Shown: piece after piece, positions 17,628 through 27,358 of the stretch
Layout: every line of letters starts with the position of its first letter
Position numbering within the stretch: position 1 is the first letter of the stretch
Source: Acidovorax sp. YS12
GTDB taxonomy: Bacteria > Pseudomonadota > Gammaproteobacteria > Burkholderiales > Burkholderiaceae_C
NCBI GenBank assembly: GCA_021496925.1
Contig: CP053915.1
Span: 4,367,501-4,431,500 of the forward strand
Direction of reading: 5' to 3'
Length of the DNA: 64,000 nt
Position numbers and translations under genes: made by a program
Notes under the pieces: generated by a model
Databases searched by the model: none
The model's input: only the letters and a program-made list of their open reading frames with translations
What the model was told of the DNA's origin: nothing

Positions 17628-19613
17628 ATGACGCGATACCGCCTTCCCCTCACGCTGGGTGTCCTGGCCGCCCTTCACCCCCTGGCCCAGGCCGCCGAAG
17701 ACGCCCTGGCCACGCTGCCCGATGTCACCGTCACGGTGAACAAGCAGGCCCAGCCGCTGGACAACGTGCCCGCCAGCGTGTCTGTGCACGACGGCGGGCA
17801 GCTCGAAGCTGCCGGCGTCACGCGCCTGCAGGAGCTGGAGCAGAGCACGCCCGGCCTGGTGTTCCAGCCCTTCGGCCAGGCGGGCGTGAATGCGCCGGTG
17901 ATGCGCGGCGTCACGGCGCAGTTCTTCTCGTTCTCGTCCTCGACGCTGCTGCTGGTCGATGGCGTGCCCTCGCTCTTGGCGCAGGGCTTCGACGATGGCT
18001 TGCTCGACATCGACCGCGTGGAGGTGCTGCGCGGCCCGCAGTCCACGCTGTATGGCCGCAACGCCGAGGCCGGGGTCATCAGCATCCACACGCGCCAGCC
18101 CGGCAACGCGTCGCGCACGGCCGTGTCCGCCGGGCTGTCGAGCCGTTCGGGCCGCTCGCTGCGCTTCGACCTGAGCCGCCCGCTGGTGGCCGACACGCTG
18201 TACGCCAGCATCGCGGGCGAGGCCAGCAGCCAGCACGGCTTCATCGACAACCTGGCAACGGGCCGGCGCGAGGACGGCCGCGAGCGCCGCAACCTGAAGC
18301 TGGCGCTGCGCTGGACGCCGGGTGCCGGCACCGACGCCACGCTGCGCTACACGCGCCAGGAGTTCCACGACGGCGCGGCGCTCTGGGGATCGCCCAGCGC
18401 GCCGCGCGCCACCGTGCAGTCGGGCACGCCGAGCTGGAACCGCTCGTTCGGCGACGGCCTGTCGCTGGACGTGGCGCACGGCTTCGCCAGCGGGCTCAAG
18501 CTGCGCTCCATCACCGCCTACCACAGCGTGCGCGACCGCATCCAGCAGGACACGGACTTCCAGCCCGCCGACATGCTGCACATCGCCCGCGACCACCACC
18601 TGCGCACGCTGTCGCAGGAGCTGCGCCTGGAGGGCCGCGCGGGCGCCGCCCAATGGCTGGCCGGCCTGTACGCCGACCGTGACGACCACGACCTGCTCAA
18701 CGAACAGAAGCTGCCCATGGGGTTGACGCGCCTGCCGGCCACCACGAAAGGGCACGGCACGGCGCTGTTCACGCACTGGACGCTGCCGCTGGCGCCCGGC
18801 TGGACGGCCGAGGCCGGCGCGCGGCTGGAGCGCAGCACGGTGCGTTTTGCCAGCGGCAACGCCGAGCAATCGCAGGCCCACACGCACGCGCTGCCCAAGC
18901 TCGCGCTGCGCTGGCAGTTCGCGCCCACGGCGCAGGTCTATGCTAGCTACGGGCAGGGCGTGCGCGGCGGCGGCTTCAACGTCTTCGTGCCCGCCGCCAA
19001 CTACGCTGCCTATGCGCCCGAAAAGTTGCGCTCGCTCGAATTCGGCATCAAGGGCCACCTGGCCGGCCAGCGCCTGCGTTATTCGGCCGCCGTCTACCGC
19101 ATGGACATGCGCGACATGCAGGTGCAGCAAATGCCCGTGCCCGGCATGGTCTACATCACTAACGCGGCATCGGGCCACTCGACGGGCGCGGAGCTGGAGC
19201 TGAACTGGCTGCTGGGCCAGGGCTGGCAACTGCAATCGGGGCTGGCGCTGAACCGTACGCGCTTCGACCGCTTCCAGGACGGTGCCAATACCTACGACGG
19301 CCACCGCAACCCCTTCGCGCCCGACGTGCAGGCCCACGTGGGCGTGCGCTATGACGCCCCCGCGGGCTGGCACGCGCAGGCGCAGGTCAGCGGCATGGGC
19401 CGGGTCTATCTGGACGCGGCCAACCGCTACCAGCGCCCCGGCTACGGCCTCGTCAACCTGCAGGCGGGCCGCAGCTTTGGCCCGGTGGAGCTGAGCGCCT
19501 ATGTGCGCAACGCTGCCAACCAGCGCTACGACGCCGTGGGCTACCAGAACGGCATTGTCACCGTCTACAGCCCGCCGCGCGAATTCGGCCTGCGGCTGAC
19601 ATGGCGCATGTGA
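17628..19613 (+). CDS. TonB-dependent outer membrane receptor, siderophore type
   Basis: The 661-residue protein has a signal peptide (LGVLAALHPLAQA), a TonB-box-like DVTVTV just after it, a plug domain (DNVPASVSV, VMRGV, LRGPQSTLYGRNAEAGVI) and a beta-barrel ending in the aromatic-type REFGLRLTWRM. It resembles the FyuA/pesticin-receptor branch that takes up phenolate siderophores, but the ligand cannot be read from the sequence. A Fur-box-like site precedes it. The methyltransferase and MFS genes follow immediately, so it heads a three-gene operon. Confidence 0.9.
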   Translation: MTRYRLPLTLGVLAALHPLAQAAEDALATLPDVTVTVNKQAQPLDNVPASVSVHDGGQLEAAGVTRLQELEQSTPGLVFQPFGQAGVNAPVMRGVTAQFFSFSSSTLLLVDGVPSLLAQGFDDGLLDIDRVEVLRGPQSTLYGRNAEAGVISIHTRQPGNASRTAVSAGLSSRSGRSLRFDLSRPLVADTLYASIAGEASSQHGFIDNLATGRREDGRERRNLKLALRWTPGAGTDATLRYTRQEFHDGAALWGSPSAPRATVQSGTPSWNRSFGDGLSLDVAHGFASGLKLRSITAYHSVRDRIQQDTDFQPADMLHIARDHHLRTLSQELRLEGRAGAAQWLAGLYADRDDHDLLNEQKLPMGLTRLPATTKGHGTALFTHWTLPLAPGWTAEAGARLERSTVRFASGNAEQSQAHTHALPKLALRWQFAPTAQVYASYGQGVRGGGFNVFVPAANYAAYAPEKLRSLEFGIKGHLAGQRLRYSAAVYRMDMRDMQVQQMPVPGMVYITNAASGHSTGAELELNWLLGQGWQLQSGLALNRTRFDRFQDGANTYDGHRNPFAPDVQAHVGVRYDAPAGWHAQAQVSGMGRVYLDAANRYQRPGYGLVNLQAGRSFGPVELSAYVRNAANQRYDAVGYQNGIVTVYSPPREFGLRLTWRM

Positions 19614-19624
19614 GGAGCGACGCC

Positions 19625-20620
19625 ATGAACCCCCACCCCATGCAACCCTGCTGGGACTTGGCCGCCGCCGCCGTGCAGGCCGAGGCCATCGACTGCGCGC
19701 TGGCGCTGGGCCTGTTCGACGCGCTGGCCGAACCGCAAACCGCCCAGGAACTGGCCGCGCGCCGCGGCCTGCACGCCGCCAACACGGCGCATCTGCTGGA
19801 ACTGCTGTGGAGCCTGGGCCTGCTGCAGGCCGCCGAGGGCCGCTACGCCCTGGCCCCGGTGGCGCGCGATTTCCTGGTGCGCGGCGCGCCCGGCTTCTGC
19901 GGCGATGCCTGGCGCTACCGCCTGGACGCGCTGCGCGGGCACGCCCGGCGGCTGCGCGCGCAGGTCGAGCATGGGCCGCAGCCGCAGTCCGCCACCGGCG
20001 CGGGCTGGGCCGAGGCGGCGCGCGCGCAGATCGGGCAGGAGCAGCGCGCCGTGAGCGCGGCCGGCGCGCTGGAGATCGTCCAGCGCCTGCCGCGCGCCGC
20101 CCAGGCCACGCGCCTGCTCGACCTGGGCGGCGGCCCTGGCTGGATGGCCATCGCGTTGGCACGGCACCTGCCGCGCCTGACCGGCGTGGTGTTCGACGGG
20201 CCGGAAACCGCCGCCGTCGCGCAGGAGAACATCGACGCGGCCGGCCTGGGCCAGCGCCTGCGGGCGCAGGGCGGCGACGTGGCGGGCGATGTGATCGGCG
20301 CGGGGTTCGATCTCGTGTGGTGCTCGTCCGTGCTGCACTTCGTGCCCGACATCGCCGCCGTGCTCGCCAAGGTGCACGCGGCCCTGGTGCCGGGCGGCCT
20401 GTTCATCTGCGTGCACGCCGAGCGGCCCGCCGACCCGCAGGAGGCCGCGCGCGTGCTGCCCTACTACCTGCCCATGCGCCTGCTGGGCCGCCACGTGCTG
20501 CCGCAGGGCGGCACGGCGGCGGCGCTGGCGCGCGCGGGCTTCACGGTGGTGGACAGCTTCATTTCACACCAATTCCCCATGACCCCGGTGCAGGTGGTGG
20601 TGGGAGCGCGCCATGGCTGA
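19625..20620 (+). CDS. class I SAM-dependent methyltransferase in the siderophore operon
   Basis: The 331-residue protein has an N-terminal winged-helix dimerisation region like small-molecule O-methyltransferases (AQELAARRGLHAANTAHLLE) and a SAM-binding LLDLGGGPGWMAIALA motif, then the acidic VVFDGPE strand. The ATG at 19625 has GAGGAG upstream and starts 11 bases after the receptor stop. It overlaps the permease gene by eight bases, so the two are translationally coupled. A modification of the imported siderophore or its breakdown product is plausible. No siderophore synthetase is nearby. Confidence 0.85.
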   Translation: MNPHPMQPCWDLAAAAVQAEAIDCALALGLFDALAEPQTAQELAARRGLHAANTAHLLELLWSLGLLQAAEGRYALAPVARDFLVRGAPGFCGDAWRYRLDALRGHARRLRAQVEHGPQPQSATGAGWAEAARAQIGQEQRAVSAAGALEIVQRLPRAAQATRLLDLGGGPGWMAIALARHLPRLTGVVFDGPETAAVAQENIDAAGLGQRLRAQGGDVAGDVIGAGFDLVWCSSVLHFVPDIAAVLAKVHAALVPGGLFICVHAERPADPQEAARVLPYYLPMRLLGRHVLPQGGTAAALARAGFTVVDSFISHQFPMTPVQVVVGARHG

Positions 20621-21827
20621 GCGCGCGCGCCTCGCCGCGCTGCAGGCGCTGTTCGCGTGGCTGCACCTCGCGCTCACCGCGCCCAGCGTCTACCTGTGGC
20701 TGGGCCTGCCGCTGCTCATGCGCCAGCAGGGCTGGTCGGGCGTGCAGATCGGCCTGTTCCAGCTGGCGGGCCTGCCGGCGGTCGCCAAATTCCTGCTCGC
20801 CCGCCCGGTGGAGCGTGGCCCGCGCCGCTACCGCGCCTGGGGCGTGGGCCTGTGCCTGGCGCTGGCCGCCGTGCTGGTGCTACTGGGCTGGGCCGACCTG
20901 CTCGCCAGCCCGGCGCAGCTGTTCGCGCTGGCCTTTGCGGCGGCGCTGCTGGCGACCTGGGCCGACATTCCCGTCAACGCCTTGGCCATCCGCCACCTGC
21001 CCGCCGGCGAGCAACTGCGCGCGGGCGCGCTGCGCTCGGCGGCGCTGTCGCTGGGCGCCATCGCGGGCGGCGGGCTGATGCTGCTGGTGCAACTGCGCTG
21101 GGGCTGGCGCGCGCCGTTCTGGGCGCTGGCGGGCATGCTGGCACTGGGCGCGGCGCTGCTGTGCCTGCTCCCGCCCGGACCGGCTGGGGGCAGGGCGGCC
21201 CGCGTTCCCGCCTCGCTGTGGCAGGACTGGCGCGGCTACATCGCCCAGCCCGGCGCGCGCGGCTGGACGCTGCTGCTGGTGCTGTACTTTCCCTTCGTCG
21301 GCACGGCGTGGTTCTATCTCAAGCCGTTGCTGCTCGACCTGGGCTTCGACGCACAGCGCGTGGCGCAGATGGCGGGTGTGGGCGGCGGCGTGGTGGCGGC
21401 GGCTGCCAGCGGGGTGGCGGCGTACCTGGCGCGCCGCATCGGGCTGCGCCGCGCCGTGCCCGTGGGCGCCTGGCTGGGGTGCGCGTCCCTGGCCGCGCTG
21501 GCGCTGGTGGCGGCCTTGCGGCCCCCGGCGGCGGCCGTGTTCGCGGCGGCTGCAGGCGTCGCCGTCGCCATGGGTTACATCGCCGCGCTGGCTTTCGCGC
21601 TGACCATGCACTTCGCGCGCCCGCAGGCCGCGGCAGCGGACTACGGCGTGCAATCGAGCCTGTTCGCGTTCAGCCGTGTGCTGGTGCCCGCCGTGGGCGG
21701 CTGGCTGCTCGACCGCGCGGGCTACGCCGGGCTGCTGGCGGGCCTGGCCGCCGCGATGCTGGGCGTGTGCCTGCTGTGCATGCAGCGGGCGGCCACGCTG
21801 CCGGGCCAAGGGTTTCAAAAAGAATAG
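20613..21827 (+). CDS. MFS transporter, likely inner-membrane siderophore permease
   Basis: The 404-residue protein has about twelve hydrophobic helices. Its N-terminal pattern (LPLLMRQQGWSGVQIGLFQLAGLPAVAKFLLA) resembles AmpG/RhtX/FptX-type permeases, which carry ferri-siderophores inward. Position in a PchR-TonB receptor operon supports import, although export cannot be ruled out. The last codons (GFQKE, stop) come from a reverse copy of the dispersed repeat, so the native C-terminus has been replaced or extended. Confidence 0.8.
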   Translation: MAERARLAALQALFAWLHLALTAPSVYLWLGLPLLMRQQGWSGVQIGLFQLAGLPAVAKFLLARPVERGPRRYRAWGVGLCLALAAVLVLLGWADLLASPAQLFALAFAAALLATWADIPVNALAIRHLPAGEQLRAGALRSAALSLGAIAGGGLMLLVQLRWGWRAPFWALAGMLALGAALLCLLPPGPAGGRAARVPASLWQDWRGYIAQPGARGWTLLLVLYFPFVGTAWFYLKPLLLDLGFDAQRVAQMAGVGGGVVAAAASGVAAYLARRIGLRRAVPVGAWLGCASLAALALVAALRPPAAAVFAAAAGVAVAMGYIAALAFALTMHFARPQAAAADYGVQSSLFAFSRVLVPAVGGWLLDRAGYAGLLAGLAAAMLGVCLLCMQRAATLPGQGFQKE

Positions 21828-21866
21828 CTGCCAGCGCTTTCTGGATAAGGGCTGGAGCCGTTTTTC
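21812..21866 (-). repeat. palindromic repeat copy supplying the MFS gene stop
   Basis: TTTCAAAAAGAATAGCTGCC then AGCGCTTTCTGGATAAGGGC and TGGAGCC, a reverse copy of the element. The TAG of its TAGCTGCC is the stop codon of the MFS gene. Confidence 0.75.
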
Positions 21867-21879
21867 CCTGCAAAACAGG

Positions 21880-22638
21880 TCAGCGCGCGATTTCCTCGCG
21901 CACGGCGGCCATCTGGCGGCGCGACACCGCCACGGGCTCGGCCAGCCCGTGCAGGCGCACGGCCCAGCCGTCGCCTTCCTCGGGGTCGCAGTATTTCTCC
22001 AGCGCGCGCATGGCGTGGCGTGCCACCAGGGCGTTGCGGTGCACGCGCAGGAAGTAGGCGGGGTGGCGCGCCTCGAAGTCCTGCAGTGCGCCGTCGAGCA
22101 CATAGGTGCGCTGCGCCGTGCGCGCGGTGATGTATTTCTGCTCGGCCTTGAGGTACAGCACCTCGGCCAGCGGCAGGCGCTCGGTGCGGCCCCGGTCCTG
22201 GATCAGCAGCGCTTCGCCCTCGGCGGCGGGCGCGGGCGCCGGGGCGGGCGCGGGGCCGCGCCCGCGCTGCACCTTGGCCAGGGCCTGCTGCAGGCGCTGC
22301 AGGCGCACCGGCTTGGTGAGGTAGTCCACCGCGTCGAGCTCGAAGGCGCTCACGGCATGGTCGGCGTGCGCGGTGACGAACACGATGGCCGGCGGCCGGG
22401 GCAATGCGCGCAGCGCGTGCGCCAGCGCCAGGCCGTCCTGGCCGGGCATGTGGATGTCGAGCAACACGGCATCGACGGCGCGGCCGCTGGGCGACTGCAG
22501 CAGCGCCAGCGCCTCGGCGGCGTGCGCGGCCTCGGCCACGGTGTAGCGCGGCTGCGGCTGCTGCGCCTGGCAGTCGGCCAGCAGCGTGCGCAGGCGCGCG
22601 CGGGCCAGGGCTTCGTCGTCCACGATCAGGATGTGCAT
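21880..22638 (-). CDS. algR: LytTR-family response regulator, AlgR-like
   Basis: The 252-residue protein has a receiver domain (VDDEALAR, phospho-acceptor Asp61 in LLDIHMPG, TAHADHA, YLTKPV) and a C-terminal LytTR DNA-binding domain (VLYLKAEQKYITART, FLRVHRNALV). An Ala/Pro-rich linker joins them. It pairs with the histidine kinase gene directly upstream (62-base gap, same strand), as in AlgZ-AlgR systems that control surface and envelope traits. Target genes cannot be inferred from the sequence. Confidence 0.9.
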   Translation of the reverse strand: MHILIVDDEALARARLRTLLADCQAQQPQPRYTVAEAAHAAEALALLQSPSGRAVDAVLLDIHMPGQDGLALAHALRALPRPPAIVFVTAHADHAVSAFELDAVDYLTKPVRLQRLQQALAKVQRGRGPAPAPAPAPAAEGEALLIQDRGRTERLPLAEVLYLKAEQKYITARTAQRTYVLDGALQDFEARHPAYFLRVHRNALVARHAMRALEKYCDPEEGDGWAVRLHGLAEPVAVSRRQMAAVREEIAR

Positions 22639-22700
22639 GGGATTTCCAGTCCGGTCAGGACGTGTGAATGAGCGGGCATGGCGGGTTCTTTTACACGTTC

Positions 22701-23645
22701 TCAGCAGGGGATCGAAATGCGCACCTGGTACAGGCCGTTCTTCACCTTGGTGCTGAACTGCGCCTGCACGTCGTGCAGCAGGGCCAGGCGGGCGCGCACG
22801 TTGTCCAGGGCGATGCCGTGGCCGCGCGTGCTGGCGCCGCTCTCGTGCTGCGGCGGCAGGGTGTTGGTGATGCGCACCACCGCGCGGTCGCCGCGCCGCT
22901 GCGTGGCGATGCGCAGCTTGCCTCCCTGGCTGCTGGGTTCCACGCCGTGCTTGACGGCGTTCTCCACCAGCGGCTGCAGCAGCAGCGGCGGCAGGCGCGC
23001 GCCGTCGGCGGCGGGGTCGAGCAGCCACTGCACGCGCAGGCGCGCGCCGAAGCGCACCTGCTCGATCGCCAGGTAGCGCTGCGCGAGCTGGATTTCCTCG
23101 CCCAGCGTGGCTGATTCGCCCTGCTCGACCAGCGCGTGGCGGAACAGGTCGCTCAGGTCCTCGAGCAGCGCCTCGGCCTGCGCGGGCTCGGCGCGCACCA
23201 GGGCGATGGCGCTGTTGAGCGTGTTGAACAGGAAGTGCGGGCGGATGCGCGCCTGCAGCTCGGCCAGGCGCGCCGTGGTGGTGGCCGGCGCGCGGGCGCG
23301 CGCGCGCAGCACCAGGCCCGCCACCAGCAGGGCCGAGAGCAGCGCGCCCGAGGCGGCGCAGGCCAGCCAGGGCGGGCTGCCGGGCTGCACCAGCGCCAGC
23401 ATGGCGCCGGCCAGCAGCCCGGCCAGGGCGCCCAGCAGCACGCCCGCCGTGTACTGCTGCGCGATCGACAGGCGCTGCAGCCAGAGCTTGAGGCTGCAGG
23501 CCGCCAGCAGCCAGGCCAGCGTGGCGGGCAGCACGCCGCCCGTGAGTAGCGCCAGGCCGGCCAGCCACTGCGCGGGCGTATCGGTGGCGAACAGGGCGCC
23601 CACGCCGGCCACGGCCTCGACGAACAGCACGGCGCGCAGCACCAC
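22701..23645 (-). CDS. sensor histidine kinase, AlgZ/LytS-like (start probably further upstream)
   Basis: The protein has several hydrophobic N-terminal helices, the His-kinase core [13 protein letters not shown] (His137 counted from GTG 23645) and ATPase motifs [16 protein letters not shown] and [13 protein letters not shown]. It is the partner of the adjacent AlgR-like regulator. GTG 23645 begins inside a segment that looks conserved: the upstream in-frame codons read [18 protein letters not shown], like the N-terminus of betaproteobacterial AlgZ proteins. No ATG, GTG or TTG occurs upstream before the stop, but an ATT at 23732 has GGAG six bases before it and could be the true start. Confidence 0.87.
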   Translation of the reverse strand: MVLRAVLFVEAVAGVGALFATDTPAQWLAGLALLTGGVLPATLAWLLAACSLKLWLQRLSIAQQYTAGVLLGALAGLLAGAMLALVQPGSPPWLACAASGALLSALLVAGLVLRARARAPATTTARLAELQARIRPHFLFNTLNSAIALVRAEPAQAEALLEDLSDLFRHALVEQGESATLGEEIQLAQRYLAIEQVRFGARLRVQWLLDPAADGARLPPLLLQPLVENAVKHGVEPSSQGGKLRIATQRRGDRAVVRITNTLPPQHESGASTRGHGIALDNVRARLALLHDVQAQFSTKVKNGLYQVRISIPC

Positions 23646-23799
23646 GCCAGCGTGGCAGGCGTCGAAAACCAGGGCGCGCGTGGGCGCGGCCGTGGCGGTG
23701 GCTGTAGCGGAGGGGGAAGGCGTCGATAAAATTTGCGTCTCCTGCAGTGCGGCGTCCGGGTGTTCCGGGGGCCGGAACCCTTCGGATTATTCCCTTCCC

Positions 23800-25272
<1,473 letters not shown>

Positions 25273-25370
25273 CTATCAAAAAGTGAGCTGCTTGCGCCTG
25301 TCCATCCACGGTTTCAGATAGAAAAGTATCTGAAACTTAGGAATGGAAAGCGCTAGCAGCTCTTTTTTAT
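25273..25370. repeat. two facing repeat fragments around a perfect hairpin
   Basis: A reverse copy (CTATCAAAAAGTGAGCTGCT, TGCGCCTGTCC) and a forward fragment (GGAAAGCGCTAGCAGCTCTT) flank a perfect ten-base inverted repeat, GTTTCAGATA (25311-25320) and TATCTGAAAC (25327-25336). This fills the space between the convergent argH and sulfatase genes and could terminate transcription from either side. Confidence 0.7.
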
Positions 25371-25383
25371 GTAGCGCACCCCG

Positions 25384-27330
25384 TCACGGCGTGACGATGT
25401 TGAACAAGGGGTCGAACTCCATCAGGTTCGTCAGCACGGCCCCCAGCGCCTTCGGGTTGCCCTCGATCCTGGCCTCGCCCGCCTCGACCAGCTTGGGCAG
25501 CGGCACCTTGGCGAGCAGCATCTTGAAGAAGGCCGCGCGCGTGAGCGACAGCGTGGCGTCCGGGCTGGCGAGCTGGCGGCCCTTGGTGTTGTTGAGCACC
25601 GCGTTCGACAGCTCCAGCGCGTAGGTTTCGTTGGCATCGGTGAAGTTGACCTGCGTCGCCAGCGTCAGGCCGTCCACCTTCTGGTGGTCCAGCCGCACGG
25701 CGAGAAAGTCGAAGATCATCTCCAGCGTCATGCCGCGCACCATGTCCGGCCCCTGGGTGCTCAGGCGCACCGGCTTGGCGCCCTGGCGCAGCTCCTGCGC
25801 GCCCGTCAGGTAGGCGTTGCGCCACACGCCCGATTCGGCCTGGTAGCCCATCTGCTCCAGCGTGGCGGCCTGCTGCAGGCGGGCGGCCTCGTTGCCCGGC
25901 TCGGCCATCACGGCGTGGTTGCCCAGCACGGCGGCCCAGCGGTAGTCGCCCGCGTCGAAGGCGGTGCGCGCCTGCTTCAACACGGCGTCGATGCCGCTCA
26001 TGGCCTTCACGTAGCGCTGCGACGATTCCGCCACCGGCAGCGGGTCCAGCGTGGCGGGGTTGGCGTCGTAGTAGCCCAGGTAGAAGTTGTAGACGGCGCG
26101 CAGGTTGTGGCTGAGTGTGCCGTAGTAGCCGTGGGTGGAGAAGTCGTTCTTCAGCCCCTGCGGGAAGAAGGTGGCGTTGGCGATGTCGTCCATCTTGCGC
26201 CCCTGGTTGAGCAGGCCGACGGCCTGGTCGTGGATGAAGCGGTAGGCGTCGCGCTGGTGCGCCAGATGCTGGCGGATGCGGTCCGCGCCCCACACCGGCC
26301 AGTGGTGGCTGCGGAAGGCCACCTGCGCCTGCGGGAAGGCGTCGATCATGCGGTTGATGTACTTGCTCCAGCCCAGCGCGTCGCGCATCTGCGCGCCGCG
26401 GATGGTGTAGATGTTGTGCATGTTGGCCGTGACCACCTCGGACAGGCACAGCGCCTTCAGGTCGGGGAAGTAGAAGGCGAATTCCGCCGGGGCTTCCGAG
26501 CCGTTGGCCATCAGGAACTGGATGCGCACGCCGTCCACCACGCGCTCCTCGCCGGTCTGGCGCACGATGTCGGTGGGCGGGATCAGGCCCATGGAGCCCA
26601 CAGAAACCGTTTTGCCCAGGCCCGAGCCGACCGCGCCGCGCTCGCCAAAGGCCAGCGGAGTGCCGAACTGGTATTGGGCGCGCCGCGTCATGGCGTTGCC
26701 GGCCAGCACGTTCTCGGCCACGGCATGCTCCATGAAGCCCTCGGGCGCGATGATGGACACCTTGCCTGCGCGCACGTCGGCTTCATCGACCACGCCGCGT
26801 ACGCCGCCGAAGTGGTCCACGTGGCTGTGCGTGTAGATCACGGCCACCACGGGCTTGTGGCCCAGTTGCTGCATGGCGAAGGCCAGCGTGGCTTTCGCCG
26901 TCTCGGCGGTCAGCAGCGGGTCGATCACGATCCAGCCGGTCTTGCCCTGCACCAGTGTCATGTTGGCGAGGTCGTAGCCGCGAATCTGCCAGATGCCATC
27001 GGTCACCTTGAACAGGCCGGCCTGGTTGTTGAGCTGTTCCTGGCGCCACAGGCTGGGGTTGACGCTGTCGGGCGCGGCCCCCCGGATGAAGGCGAACTGC
27101 CCGCCGTCCCAGGCAATATTGCCCTGGGCGTCGCGGATCACCCCGCCGGGCAGCGTGGCTACCAGGCCGCGCGAGGCGTCCTCCAAGTCCTGCGGCTGGG
27201 CCAGATCGTAGGCGGCGGCGACGGCGCGGTTGGCCTGGGCGGTGGCGGGCGTGGTGGGCTGCGGTTCGTGGGCGTGGGCGAGCGGCAGCGCGCCCAGCGC
27301 GGCCAGAACGAGGGTGTGGCGGATTCTCAT
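25384..27330 (-). CDS. SdsA-like alkyl sulfatase (metallo-beta-lactamase fold)
   Basis: The 648-residue protein matches the SdsA1 type of secreted alkylsulfatase that removes sulfate from SDS-like detergents. It has a signal peptide (LVLAALGALPLAHA), the binuclear zinc motif THSHVDHFGG, further ligands in the EGFMEHAVAENV and RSHHWPVWG regions, a helical dimerisation domain and a C-terminal SCP2-like domain (residues about 520-648). It lies 28 bases downstream of a GMC dehydrogenase and an aldehyde dehydrogenase that could oxidise the released alcohol. Confidence 0.92.
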   Translation of the reverse strand: MRIRHTLVLAALGALPLAHAHEPQPTTPATAQANRAVAAAYDLAQPQDLEDASRGLVATLPGGVIRDAQGNIAWDGGQFAFIRGAAPDSVNPSLWRQEQLNNQAGLFKVTDGIWQIRGYDLANMTLVQGKTGWIVIDPLLTAETAKATLAFAMQQLGHKPVVAVIYTHSHVDHFGGVRGVVDEADVRAGKVSIIAPEGFMEHAVAENVLAGNAMTRRAQYQFGTPLAFGERGAVGSGLGKTVSVGSMGLIPPTDIVRQTGEERVVDGVRIQFLMANGSEAPAEFAFYFPDLKALCLSEVVTANMHNIYTIRGAQMRDALGWSKYINRMIDAFPQAQVAFRSHHWPVWGADRIRQHLAHQRDAYRFIHDQAVGLLNQGRKMDDIANATFFPQGLKNDFSTHGYYGTLSHNLRAVYNFYLGYYDANPATLDPLPVAESSQRYVKAMSGIDAVLKQARTAFDAGDYRWAAVLGNHAVMAEPGNEAARLQQAATLEQMGYQAESGVWRNAYLTGAQELRQGAKPVRLSTQGPDMVRGMTLEMIFDFLAVRLDHQKVDGLTLATQVNFTDANETYALELSNAVLNNTKGRQLASPDATLSLTRAAFFKMLLAKVPLPKLVEAGEARIEGNPKALGAVLTNLMEFDPLFNIVTP

Positions 27331-27358
27331 GGTGATGTCTCCTGGTTGGTGTGTGGTT

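Noticed and set aside
17586..20162. Minus-strand open frame of 858 codons opposite the TonB receptor
   Set aside because: No conserved motif, and the receptor on the plus strand is unambiguous.
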